This document shows positions 38,084 through 46,266 of a stretch of DNA of 64,000 bases, one piece after another. This stretch comes from Pseudomonas protegens. GTDB lineage: Bacteria > Pseudomonadota > Gammaproteobacteria > Pseudomonadales > Pseudomonadaceae. The first letter of the stretch is position 1; the number at the start of each line of letters is the position of its first letter. The position numbers and the translations under genes are program-made. The DNA lies in contig NZ_CP060201.1 of NCBI RefSeq assembly GCF_013407925.2, positions 2,790,001 through 2,854,000 on the forward strand, in the 5' to 3' direction. The notes below the pieces were generated by a model that was given only the letters and a program-made list of their open reading frames with translations, ran no database searches and had not been told where the DNA came from.

Positions 38084-38099
38084 TGGCATGCAATTTGCT
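38084..38099 (+). promoter_or_regulatory. Sigma-54 promoter of glnA
   Basis: TGGCATGCAATTTGCT: GG (38085-38086) and GC (38097-38098) with ten bases between, matching TGGCAC-N5-TTGCW. A transcription start near 38110 gives a leader of about 90 bases. It shows that glnA is under NtrC/RpoN control. Confidence 0.85.
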
Positions 38100-38199
38100 C
38101 CCTTGTGAGGCAGGTTGCCATGGCAGAGTATTCGCGCCGGCATCACCCACATTCTAAGGGCACTCCAACACCAAGCCCGAAGCCACCCCGGAGGACACT

Positions 38200-39606
38200 A
38201 TGTCGAAGTCGGTTCAACTCATCAAAGATCATGACGTCAAATGGATTGATCTGCGCTTCACTGACACCAAGGGCACTCAACATCACGTGACCATGCCGGC
38301 CCGTGATGCGCTGGATGAAGACTTCTTCGAATCCGGCAAGATGTTCGACGGTTCCTCCATCGCTGGCTGGAAAGGCATCGAAGCCTCCGACATGATCCTG
38401 ATGCCGGACGACGAAACCGCCGTGCTGGACCCGTTCACCGAAGAACCGACCCTGATCCTGGTCTGCGACATCATCGAACCTTCGAGCATGCAAGGTTACG
38501 ATCGCGACCCACGGGCCATCGCCAAGCGCGCTGAAGAGCACCTGAAAGCCACCGGTATCGGCGACACCGTATTCGCCGGTCCAGAGCCAGAGTTCTTCAT
38601 CTTCGACCAGGTGAAATTCAAGTCCGACATCTCCGGCTCGATGTTCAAGATCTACTCCGAACAAGGTTCGTGGATGTCCGACCAGGACATCGAAGGCGGC
38701 AACAAGGGCCACCGTCCAGGCGTCAAAGGCGGCTACTTCCCGGTTCCACCGTTCGACCACGACCACGAAATCCGTACCTCCATGTGCAACGCACTGGAAG
38801 AAATGGGCCTGACCGTTGAAGTTCACCACCACGAAGTGGCGACTGCCGGCCAGAACGAAATCGGCGTCAAGTTCAACACCCTGGTGAAGAAAGCCGACGA
38901 AACCCAGACCCTGAAATACGTCGTGCACAACGTGGCCGACGCCTACGGTCGCACCGCCACCTTCATGCCTAAGCCACTGTACGGCGACAACGGCTCGGGC
39001 ATGCACGTGCACATGTCGATCTGGAAAGACGGCAAGAACACCTTCGCTGGCGAAGGCTATGCCGGCCTGTCCGATACCGCTCTGTACTTCATCGGCGGCA
39101 TCATCAAGCACGGTAAGGCCCTGAACGGCTTCACCAACCCGGCCACCAACTCCTACAAGCGTCTGGTTCCAGGCTTCGAAGCCCCGGTGATGCTGGCCTA
39201 CTCGGCACGCAACCGTTCCGCTTCGATCCGTATTCCTTACGTGTCGAGCCCTAAAGCCCGCCGTATCGAAGCCCGTTTCCCGGACCCGGCTGCCAACCCG
39301 TACCTGGCCTTCGCCGCTCTGCTGATGGCCGGCCTGGACGGTATCCAGAACAAGATCCACCCTGGCGACGCCGCTGACAAAAACCTGTATGACCTGCCGC
39401 CTGAAGAGGCCAAAGAGATCCCACAAGTTTGCGGCAGCCTGAAGGAAGCCCTGGAAGAGCTGGACAAAGGTCGTGCGTTCCTGACCAAAGGCGGCGTTTT
39501 CAGCGACGACTTCATCGACGCCTACATCGCCCTGAAAAGCGAAGAAGAGATCAAGGTTCGTACCTTCGTACACCCACTGGAGTACGAGCTGTACTACAGC
39601 TGCTGA
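38200..39606 (+). CDS. glnA: Glutamine synthetase type I
   Basis: Makes glutamine from glutamate and ammonia, the entry point for nitrogen. 468 residues, normal for the GS I-beta class. Metal and substrate motifs: [47 protein letters not shown], the [10 protein letters not shown] segment, and the adenylylation Tyr in [11 protein letters not shown] (about residue 397). The gene is preceded by a sigma-54/NtrC promoter and followed by a strong terminator, so it is a single-gene transcript separate from ntrBC. Confidence 0.98.
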   Translation: MSKSVQLIKDHDVKWIDLRFTDTKGTQHHVTMPARDALDEDFFESGKMFDGSSIAGWKGIEASDMILMPDDETAVLDPFTEEPTLILVCDIIEPSSMQGYDRDPRAIAKRAEEHLKATGIGDTVFAGPEPEFFIFDQVKFKSDISGSMFKIYSEQGSWMSDQDIEGGNKGHRPGVKGGYFPVPPFDHDHEIRTSMCNALEEMGLTVEVHHHEVATAGQNEIGVKFNTLVKKADETQTLKYVVHNVADAYGRTATFMPKPLYGDNGSGMHVHMSIWKDGKNTFAGEGYAGLSDTALYFIGGIIKHGKALNGFTNPATNSYKRLVPGFEAPVMLAYSARNRSASIRIPYVSSPKARRIEARFPDPAANPYLAFAALLMAGLDGIQNKIHPGDAADKNLYDLPPEEAKEIPQVCGSLKEALEELDKGRAFLTKGGVFSDDFIDAYIALKSEEEIKVRTFVHPLEYELYYSC

Positions 39607-39638
39607 TCCGCTAGCGCCGGCGCACGCCGCGTGATCGA

Positions 39639-39665
39639 GAGGCCTCCTTCGGGAGGCCTTTTTTA
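39639..39665 (+). terminator. Rho-independent terminator of glnA
   Basis: Arms AGGCCTCC (39640-39647) and GGAGGCCT (39652-39659) with a TTCG tetraloop, then a T-run. Strong, about 30 bases after the stop. Confidence 0.92.
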
Positions 39666-39740
39666 TGCCCGCCCACTGGCCCGGCCCGCGGTGGTTGCGT
39701 GCATCATGGGCGTCCTCCTTCCCATCAGCCGAGCCCGCCC

Positions 39741-40295
39741 ATGACTTCGCGCCTCAACCTGTGCCTCGCCCTGACTTGCAGCCTGCTCACCAGCGCCGCC
39801 TGCGCCAGCGATGCCCCGCCCACCCTCGCCCCACTGCTGCAGAGCATCAGTGAGCGCCTGACCATGGCCGATCAGGTGGCCCTGAGCAAATGGGACAGCC
39901 ACAAGGCCGTGGAAGACCGCCCGCGAGAGCAGCAAGTGATTGCCGGCGCCACGGCCCAGGCCGCGACCTATCACCTGAGCGAAGAAACGGTGGCGCAGTT
40001 CTTCGCCGCCCAGATCGAAGCCAACAAGCTGGTGCAATACGCCCGACTCTCGGCCTGGCACCTGCAAGGCCGGGCGCCGGACACCCCGCGCCAGGACCTG
40101 GCCGGACAGATCCGCCCACAACTCGATCAGTTACAAAAACGCCTGCTGCAGCAACTGGCTGACTTCGCCCCGTACCAGACCGACCCACAATGCCCGCAAT
40201 GGCTGGCCCGGGCCAATCAGGCCGCCAGCAACGACCCTTTGCGGCAGCTGACGATGGTCCGCGCCACCGCCGAGTTATGTGTGTTCAAAGGTTAA
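39741..40295 (+). CDS. Periplasmic chorismate mutase, AroQ-gamma type
   Basis: Converts chorismate to prephenate, here probably in the periplasm. 184 residues from MTSRLNLCLALTCSLLTSAACASDA, with a Sec signal of about 23 residues. The helical core LLQSISERLTMADQVALSKWDSHKAVEDRPREQQVI is the *AroQ pattern (Arg, Lys and Glu ligands in the SERLTMADQVALSKW and VEDRPREQQV segments). Two Cys near the C-terminus (QCPQW and AELCVFKG) match the disulfide of secreted AroQ proteins. The physiological reason for an exported chorismate mutase is not known. Confidence 0.85.
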   Translation: MTSRLNLCLALTCSLLTSAACASDAPPTLAPLLQSISERLTMADQVALSKWDSHKAVEDRPREQQVIAGATAQAATYHLSEETVAQFFAAQIEANKLVQYARLSAWHLQGRAPDTPRQDLAGQIRPQLDQLQKRLLQQLADFAPYQTDPQCPQWLARANQAASNDPLRQLTMVRATAELCVFKG

Positions 40296-40370
40296 CCACG
40301 CCCGCGCCATGCCCGGTCGCACCCTATGCTGGAGCCTTTCAACCGCAGCCCTTCAACGAGCTGACTCAGC

Positions 40371-40721
40371 ATGATGCGCATTGCTGCCTTTTGCCTGCTG
40401 TGGATAACAGCCCTACCCGCCTGCGCAGAGCCCTATGCGCAATTGCAGGTGCTCGGCGTGCCCGAGCACGGCGCGCTGCGGGCCAACAACGGTAGCTTCA
40501 ATGTGCGGGTGCTATTGGCCCCGGACCTGCAACCGCAGCATCGTCTGCGCCTGCTGCTGGACGATAGGGCGTATGGCGCCACCAGCCGGGGCCCCGAGCT
40601 GGCGCTGGTGAACATCGACCGTGGCCAACATCGCCTGGCGGTACAGATCCTTGAGGGCACGCGGGTGCTGCAACAGAGCCCGAGCATCACCTTCACCCTG
40701 CTGCGCGCCCACCGTCGCTGA
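40371..40721 (+). CDS. Small exported protein, unknown function
   Basis: 116 residues with a Sec signal (MMRIAAFCLLWITALPACAEPYAQ) and a single beta-rich domain (FNVRVLLAPDLQPQHRLRLLLDDRAYGATS ... GQHRLAVQILEGTRVLQQSPSITFTLLR) that looks like an Ig-like carbohydrate- or peptide-binding module. Similar small exported proteins are found near glnA-ntrB in pseudomonads, often fused to DUF4124 domains; I cannot see a DUF4124 part here. It lies 75 bases after the chorismate mutase on the same strand and is convergent with the CoA-transferase. Confidence 0.8.
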   Translation: MMRIAAFCLLWITALPACAEPYAQLQVLGVPEHGALRANNGSFNVRVLLAPDLQPQHRLRLLLDDRAYGATSRGPELALVNIDRGQHRLAVQILEGTRVLQQSPSITFTLLRAHRR

Positions 40722-40730
40722 TCAGGGGCC

Positions 40731-41918
40731 TCAACCGCGCACCACGCCACTGGCCAGCAATTTGGCAATCGTCGGCTCATCCAGCCCCAATCCCTGCAGC
40801 ACCGCGCGGGTGTCCTGGCCCAACCTGGGTGGCGCAGTGCGATAGCTGGCCGGCGTTCGCGAGAGCTTCAGCGGTGAACCAACGCCGCGATAATCGCCTA
40901 TCTCCACCAGCAGGCCGCGATGCCGGGTATGGGGATGAGCCACCACCTGGTCCACCGTGGCGATCGAGCCGCACGGCACCCCCAGGCCAATCAACCGCGG
41001 CGCCAGCGCGGCCCCATCGTGAGCGGCCAGATGCTGCTCCAGCGCCTGCTTCAAGGCCTCGCGATTAACCGAACGCTGGCCGTTGTTGGCAAACCGCGGG
41101 TCTTGCAGCAACGCGCCGGCCCCCAGTTCCTGGCACAGCCTAGCGAACTGCCGATCATTGCCCACCGCGAGGAAGATCGGTTCGCCGGCGGTGCGATAGC
41201 TGTCGTAGGGGGCGATGTTGGGGTGGGCATTTCCCGTGCGCTTCGGGGTCTTGCCGGCGGCGAAGTAGTTCGGCAAATGAGGATGCAGCAAGGACACGCC
41301 GCAATCGTACAGGGAGATGTCCAGCGACTGCCCGCGGCCGCTGCGCTGGCGCTCGTTGAGGGCCAGCAGGATCCCCGCCAGGGCATTCAGGCCGGTGACC
41401 ATATCGACAATCGGCAAGCCGATGCGCAGCGGCCCGCCCTCGCCTTCGCCGTTGACGCTCATCAAGCCGGCCATGGCCTGGATCACCGCGTCGTAACCAG
41501 GCAGCCCGCCCAGCGGGCCATCGGCGCCAAAGCCGGAAATCCCACAGTGGATCAATGCCGGAAAACGCTGGCTCAGCACCTCCTCGAAACCGATGCCCCA
41601 ACGCTGCAGGGTGCCCGGCTTGAAGTTCTCGATCAGTACATCGGCGCCTTCCAGCAGCTGCATCAGCAGCTCCAGGCCTGCGGGGCGCGACAGGTCGACC
41701 GCAATCCCCTGCTTGTTGCGGTTGATACCGCGAAAGTACGAGGCGTCATCGCCTTCGAACGGCGGCCCCCAACCACGGGTCTCGTCACCACTCAAGGGCT
41801 CCAGCTTGATCACTTCGGCGCCATGGTCAGCCAGGGCCTGGGAACAGTAGGGACCGCCCAGCACGCGGCTGAGGTCGATGATTTTCAGGCCCGCCAGGGC
41901 CCCTTGGGCTTGCTTCAT
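40731..41918 (-). CDS. CoA-transferase, CaiB/BaiF family (class III)
   Basis: 395 residues from MKQAQGALAGLKIIDLSRVLGGPYCSQALADHGAEVIKLEP, with GGAG seven bases before the ATG. Class III CoA-transferases move CoA between organic acids. The N-terminal motif, NRNKQGIAVDLSRPAGLELLMQLLEGADVLIENFKPGTL with the catalytic Asp expected in GLPGYDAVIQAMAGLMS, and the IGLPIVDMVTGL segment all fit. It is 35 bases after the acyl-CoA dehydrogenase stop, so the pair is probably one operon. The substrate is unknown; a carboxylic acid activated to CoA and then dehydrogenated would be consistent. Confidence 0.87.
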   Translation of the reverse strand: MKQAQGALAGLKIIDLSRVLGGPYCSQALADHGAEVIKLEPLSGDETRGWGPPFEGDDASYFRGINRNKQGIAVDLSRPAGLELLMQLLEGADVLIENFKPGTLQRWGIGFEEVLSQRFPALIHCGISGFGADGPLGGLPGYDAVIQAMAGLMSVNGEGEGGPLRIGLPIVDMVTGLNALAGILLALNERQRSGRGQSLDISLYDCGVSLLHPHLPNYFAAGKTPKRTGNAHPNIAPYDSYRTAGEPIFLAVGNDRQFARLCQELGAGALLQDPRFANNGQRSVNREALKQALEQHLAAHDGAALAPRLIGLGVPCGSIATVDQVVAHPHTRHRGLLVEIGDYRGVGSPLKLSRTPASYRTAPPRLGQDTRAVLQGLGLDEPTIAKLLASGVVRG

Positions 41919-41953
41919 GTGAGGACTCCGGAAAATCGGCAAGGGGCGCGCCT

Positions 41954-43675
41954 TCAGGCCGGCAGCAATTGCATGGCTTCGGCCTGGGACAACGGGCCTT
42001 CATTGGCCAGCCGCGCCAGCAGTCCGGCATCGATAACCGGTTCCAGGCTCAGGGGATCGCGCGGCAGGACCTTGTGCGCCAGCACCAGATGAGCCAGGGC
42101 CAGGCGTCGATAATCCGCGGCCTGGCGCGTGGCCTCCCAGGCCATGAAGATCGCACTGGTCAGGTGATAGAGCACACTGCCGGCCTGGCGCACCTGTTCG
42201 TCCCGGCGCTGCTGCGCCACCGTGTGAAAGCTGGTCACAGTGCGCAGCAGCGCCGAGTCGAACAGCTTGCGGCTGGCTTCCGGCAAATCGGCCTCGGCCA
42301 ACAGCCCGGCCAGATAGCCCCGCAACGGCTCCAGCGCCTGCTCCCGGGTCGCCGCCCGGGCTATGTCCAGGGCGACGATGTTGCTGGTGCCCTCCCAGAT
42401 CGACCCCAGGTGGGCATCACGCACCAGCCGGGCATCGCTCCACTCCTCGATGTAGCCGACCCCGCCTCGCACCTCCATGGCATCGCCGGTCACCCGGCGC
42501 GCATCGCGGCAGGCGCGGAACTTGATCAGCGGCGTAAGAATCCGCACGCACTTGCGCGCCATCTCCTCGCCGCCATCGGCCCGGGGCAGCAAGGTGGCGA
42601 TCTGCATGAACATCGAGCGCGCCTGTTCGGTAGGCAGCATCATCTTCAGCAACTGGCGCTGCATCAGCGGCATCTCGATCAAGTACTTGCCAAACGCCCG
42701 ACGCTGGCGGGCGATGTACAGCGCCTCGCTCAGGCCCCGGCGCATCAACCCCGCCGCGCGCACGCCGTTGGACAGGCGCGACATGTTGATCATGTCGGCC
42801 ATCTGTTGAAAGCCGCGGCCGATCTCACCGATCAGGTAGGCCGTGGCGCCTTGCAGGGTGATCTCGCCACTGGCCATGGAACGACTGCCCAACTTGTCCT
42901 TCAGGCGCTGGATCCGGTACAGGTTGCGCGAACCATCGGGCAGCATTTTCGGCAGCAGGAACAGGGTCACCCCGGCCATGCCGGACGGTGCGTCTTCCGG
43001 CCGTGCCAGGACCATGGCCAGGTCCGCGTCCGGGTTGGAACAGAACCATTTCTCGCCATACAGGCGCCACTGGCCCTCTTCCAGCCGGGCACGGGTTTCG
43101 GTGCGTGAGACGTCGGAGCCGGCGGCTTGCTCGGTCATGAACATCGCCCCCTGGAACAGCTCGTCGAAATCCTGGGATTGCAACTGCGGCAGGTAGCGCT
43201 GCACCAGCTCGGGCGCGCCGAACTTGCGCAGCGTGCGGGTCAGGGAGTCGGTCATGCTCACCGGGCAGCACAGGCCGAACTCGGCCTGGACGAACAGGTA
43301 GGTCAGGGCGTACTTGACCAGCGGCAGCGGAGCATCGGGGCGATGGCTCATGGCGGCCAGGCCCAGTTCGGCGTAGGCCACCCGCTCCAGGGCCACGTAG
43401 TCCGGGTGCTTGGCAATGCTTTGCAGGTTCTCGCCGCGCCGGGTACGGGGCTGCAACACCGGCGGGTGCTTGTCGGCGCACAGGGCCAGCACATCCAGCT
43501 CGCCACCGGCCCGGGCGCCCAGGCGCTGCAGGGTCGGCAACCACTGCTGATAGACCGCCGGTGGCAGGTAGACCTGGAGCAGCGCGGCCAGGCCGGCGTC
43601 ACATGCAAACAGGTTGATGCCACGGCTGTCGGGGATATTCAGGCTGTCTTCGATGGGGCGGGGCTCGGCGGTCAT
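41954..43675 (-). CDS. Acyl-CoA dehydrogenase, AidB-like
   Basis: 573 residues, longer than ordinary acyl-CoA dehydrogenases (about 380), in the range of AidB/isovaleryl-type proteins. Motifs: QGAMFMTEQAAGSDVSRTETRA, WFCSNPDADLAMVLARPE, GRGFQQMADMINMSRLSNGVRAAGLMRRGLSEAL, and VRGGVGYIEEWSDARLVRDAHLGSIWEGTSNIVALDI, the last being the AidB-like flavin region. AidB itself is an alkylation-protection protein; the operon with a CoA-transferase and the divergent LysR suggest a catabolic role instead. It is divergent from the LysR gene. Confidence 0.9.
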   Translation of the reverse strand: MTAEPRPIEDSLNIPDSRGINLFACDAGLAALLQVYLPPAVYQQWLPTLQRLGARAGGELDVLALCADKHPPVLQPRTRRGENLQSIAKHPDYVALERVAYAELGLAAMSHRPDAPLPLVKYALTYLFVQAEFGLCCPVSMTDSLTRTLRKFGAPELVQRYLPQLQSQDFDELFQGAMFMTEQAAGSDVSRTETRARLEEGQWRLYGEKWFCSNPDADLAMVLARPEDAPSGMAGVTLFLLPKMLPDGSRNLYRIQRLKDKLGSRSMASGEITLQGATAYLIGEIGRGFQQMADMINMSRLSNGVRAAGLMRRGLSEALYIARQRRAFGKYLIEMPLMQRQLLKMMLPTEQARSMFMQIATLLPRADGGEEMARKCVRILTPLIKFRACRDARRVTGDAMEVRGGVGYIEEWSDARLVRDAHLGSIWEGTSNIVALDIARAATREQALEPLRGYLAGLLAEADLPEASRKLFDSALLRTVTSFHTVAQQRRDEQVRQAGSVLYHLTSAIFMAWEATRQAADYRRLALAHLVLAHKVLPRDPLSLEPVIDAGLLARLANEGPLSQAEAMQLLPA

Positions 43676-43747
43676 GGCGCGTCTCCTGGTTTTTGTAGGC
43701 CGAGACTAGAGTCGCCATCGATAACTATCTAATACAAAATTCATCCA

Positions 43748-43772
43748 CTACGATAAGAAAATCATATCGTAG
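43748..43772. promoter_or_regulatory. Palindromic operator between acyl-CoA dehydrogenase and LysR genes
   Basis: Perfect eight-base arms CTACGATA (43748-43755) and TATCGTAG (43765-43772), with AGAAAATCA between. It starts 73 bases upstream of the dehydrogenase ATG and ends 14 bases before the LysR ATG. It shares a GATA...GAAA...TCA...TATC pattern with the site at 44699-44716, on the other side of the LysR gene, so it is likely the site of the LysR regulator. Confidence 0.65.
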
Positions 43773-43786
43773 AGGGCAGCCTCCCC

Positions 43787-44686
43787 ATGGACCTCAAACA
43801 ACTGCGCTACTTCGTCGCCGTGGCCGAGGAACTGCACTTCGGGCGCGCCGCGGAGCGGCTGTGCATTTCGCAACCGGCGCTGAGCTTCGACATCAAGAAG
43901 CTTGAAGGGCAGTTGGACATCCAGTTGCTCAACCGCAACAACAAGTCCGTGAGCCTGACCAATGCCGGCCAGGTGCTGCTGGGCGAAGCGCGCTACCTGC
44001 TGCTGCGGGCCGACCAGGCTCGGCGCCTGACCCAGCGCTCGGCCGAGGGTTTTGCCGGGCGCCTGAGCCTGGGCTTCGTCAACTCGATCCTGCACCGTGG
44101 CCTGCCCCAGGCGGTCAAGGCCTTCGAGCGCGATCATCCGGACACCGAGATCGTGCTGATGGAAATGAACAGTGCCGACCAGGCTCAGGCCCTGCAACGC
44201 GGGCAGATCGATATCGGCTTCGTTCATGCCGGCACCTTCGCCGCCGGCATCCACAGTGAAACCCTGCTGACCGAACCCTTTCTCTGCTGCCTGCCCCAGG
44301 GTCACCCGCTGGCCGGGCAGGCGCGGGTCGACCTGAAACAGTTGGCCCATGATGATTTCATCCTGTTTCCACGGGAGGTTTCGCCGCACTACCACGACCT
44401 GATCATCGCCCGTTGCGTGGCCGCCGGGTTCAGCCCACGCATTCGCCACGAAACCCGGCTCTGGCAAACCGTGGTGGCGATGGTGGCCCATGAGATGGGG
44501 GTGGCACTGGTGCCCCAGACCCTGGCCCTGCTCGGCCAATCGGGGGTGACGTGCTGCGAGATTGAAGGCCAGGGCGCGCCTTCGGAGATTCTGGCGATCC
44601 ACCTGGCGGACAAACCCTCGGCCGCCGCCGACAGTTTCCTCGCCTTGTTCAGATCCTTGCTGCAACCGCCAACCACCCAGGGCTGA
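43787..44686 (+). CDS. LysR-family transcriptional regulator
   Basis: 299 residues. N-terminal helix-turn-helix MDLKQLRYFVAVAEELHFGRAAERLCISQPALSFDIKKLEGQLDIQLLNRNNKSVSLTNAG, then a periplasmic-binding-protein-like effector domain. Divergent from the dehydrogenase/CoA-transferase operon and upstream of the MFS transporter. Palindromes on both sides carry a common pattern, which suggests it controls both units. Its inducer is unknown; CatM/BenM-like and CbbR-like relatives bind organic acids. Confidence 0.94.
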   Translation: MDLKQLRYFVAVAEELHFGRAAERLCISQPALSFDIKKLEGQLDIQLLNRNNKSVSLTNAGQVLLGEARYLLLRADQARRLTQRSAEGFAGRLSLGFVNSILHRGLPQAVKAFERDHPDTEIVLMEMNSADQAQALQRGQIDIGFVHAGTFAAGIHSETLLTEPFLCCLPQGHPLAGQARVDLKQLAHDDFILFPREVSPHYHDLIIARCVAAGFSPRIRHETRLWQTVVAMVAHEMGVALVPQTLALLGQSGVTCCEIEGQGAPSEILAIHLADKPSAAADSFLALFRSLLQPPTTQG

Positions 44687-44698
44687 GCGCTGCCCGGC

Positions 44699-44716
44699 GA
44701 TACGAAATCACGTATC
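44699..44716. promoter_or_regulatory. Palindromic operator upstream of the MFS gene
   Basis: GATACGAAATCACGTATC: perfect arms GATACG and CGTATC around AAATCA. It is 13 bases after the LysR stop and 126 bases before the MFS start. It shares the GATA-GAAA-TCA-TATC pattern with the 43748-43772 site. The AT-rich stretch after it (44725-44755) is a likely promoter. Confidence 0.65.
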
Positions 44717-44841
44717 AAACCATAAGATTTAATCATTATATTTTTCGATTCCTGCCTGTATAGGCTCCCAGCGGTCGGGTCTTGCATGAAGCCCATGCGC
44801 CCTGCCGGGGCGCCCATAACAATAACAAGCAGGAGTTGCAC

Positions 44842-46266
44842 ATGACCGCCGCCCTGGAAGCTGCCGCCCACAAGAAAGCCCGCAAGGCGGGCATCGCCTC
44901 GTTCATCGGCACCACCATCGAGTGGTACGACTTCTACGCCTACGGAATCGCCGCCGCCCTGGTGTTCGGCAAAGTCTTCTTCCCCGCCGACCTGCCCCCG
45001 GGCACCGCGACCCTGCTGTCCTTCCTGACCCTGTGGGCCGGCTTTGTCGCGCGCCCCATCGGCGGCATCATCTTCGGCCACATGGGCGACAAGATCGGCC
45101 GCAAGACCACCCTGGTGATCACCCTGATCATGATGGGCGTAGCCACCACCTGCATCGGCCTGCTGCCCAGCTACCTGCAGATTGGCATCTGGGCGCCCAT
45201 TGCCCTGGTGACCCTACGCATCATCCAGGGCATCGCGGTGGGCGGCGAATGGGGCGGGGCGATCCTGATCGCCAGCGAGAGTGCGCCCAAGGGCAAGGGC
45301 ATCCTCTATGCCGCCTTCGCCCAACAGGGCTCACCGGCCGGCAACCTGCTGGCGACCCTGGTGTTCTTCGCCCTCAGCGCCCTGCCCGCGCCGGACTTCC
45401 TGCTCTGGGGCTGGCGCATTCCGTTCCTGCTCTCGGCACTGCTGGTGATCGTCGGCATGGTCATCCGCCTCAAGCTCGAAGAATCCGATGACATGCAGCG
45501 CCTGATGGCGCAGAAAAAGACCGTCAAACTGCCGATTCTCGAAGTGCTGCGCGACCACTGGCGCCTGGTGCTGCTAGGCGCCGGGGTGCTGCCGATCATC
45601 CACGTCACCTACTTCAAGAGCACCTTTGCCCTGTCCTGGGCCACCAAGGAGCTGGGCTACAGCCAGAGCAGCTTCCTCAGCGTGATCGTCATCGCCCTGG
45701 TGGTGCAGTTCATTACCCAACCCCTGGGGGCGGTGCTGGTGTCGCGCATCGACATGCGCAAGGCCATGGTGCTGATGGTGGTGCCGGAGCTGTTGCTGAT
45801 GCCGGCGATGTTCTTCGCCGTGGAAACCGGCAACTACTGGATTGCCGTGCTCGGCATGTGCCTGGCCACGGTGCCCCACTCGATGTTCTATGGCGCGGTG
45901 GGCGGCATCCTGGCCCGCGCCTTTCCAACCCGGGTGCGCTACAGCGGGCTGTCGATCTCCTACCAGCTGTGCTCGCTGCTGGTCGGCGGCGCCACCCCGA
46001 TGCTGGCGCAAAGCATCCTCAATGGCACCGGCAGCATCATCGGCGTGGCCATCGCCTCGGCCTGCTACGCCCTGGTTTCGCTGCTGTGCATGCTGGCCCT
46101 GCTCAAGCGCATCGGCCACAACGCCGCCGAACTGTCCACGGCAGAACAGGCGGATGCTGACGAACTGGCACGCGAAGCCAATCACCAGGGTTCGGCTCAG
46201 TGGCCTGTGGATAAGCTTCCAGCCGCCGCGGCCACTCCCGCGCCCCCTTTACAACCCGCTCGCTGA
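44842..46266 (+). CDS. MFS transporter of the metabolite:H+ symporter (MHS) family
   Basis: 474 residues from MTAALEAAAHKKARKAGIASFIGTTIEWYDFYAYG, with a strong AGGAG seven bases upstream. Twelve helices; MHS signatures are GTTIEWYDFYAYG near the N-terminus and GDKIGRKTTLVITL in the 2-3 loop, with LRIIQGIAVGGEWGGAILIASES in helix 4. MHS members carry citrate, alpha-ketoglutarate, shikimate, proline/betaine and similar acids. It probably imports the substrate of the neighbouring CoA-transferase and dehydrogenase; the substrate is inferred only from context. It overlaps the ada end by 18 bases, tail to tail. Confidence 0.9.
   Translation: MTAALEAAAHKKARKAGIASFIGTTIEWYDFYAYGIAAALVFGKVFFPADLPPGTATLLSFLTLWAGFVARPIGGIIFGHMGDKIGRKTTLVITLIMMGVATTCIGLLPSYLQIGIWAPIALVTLRIIQGIAVGGEWGGAILIASESAPKGKGILYAAFAQQGSPAGNLLATLVFFALSALPAPDFLLWGWRIPFLLSALLVIVGMVIRLKLEESDDMQRLMAQKKTVKLPILEVLRDHWRLVLLGAGVLPIIHVTYFKSTFALSWATKELGYSQSSFLSVIVIALVVQFITQPLGAVLVSRIDMRKAMVLMVVPELLLMPAMFFAVETGNYWIAVLGMCLATVPHSMFYGAVGGILARAFPTRVRYSGLSISYQLCSLLVGGATPMLAQSILNGTGSIIGVAIASACYALVSLLCMLALLKRIGHNAAELSTAEQADADELAREANHQGSAQWPVDKLPAAAATPAPPLQPAR

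Larger units (their letters stand above)
37868..38199. other. glnA regulatory region (332 bases without a gene)
   Basis: Between thiI and glnA, which are divergent. It contains NtrC-like sites (37964-37980 and 37993-38013) and a sigma-54 core (38084-38099), listed separately. The part near thiI (37868-37930) carries its promoter, which I could not define. Confidence 0.7.
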
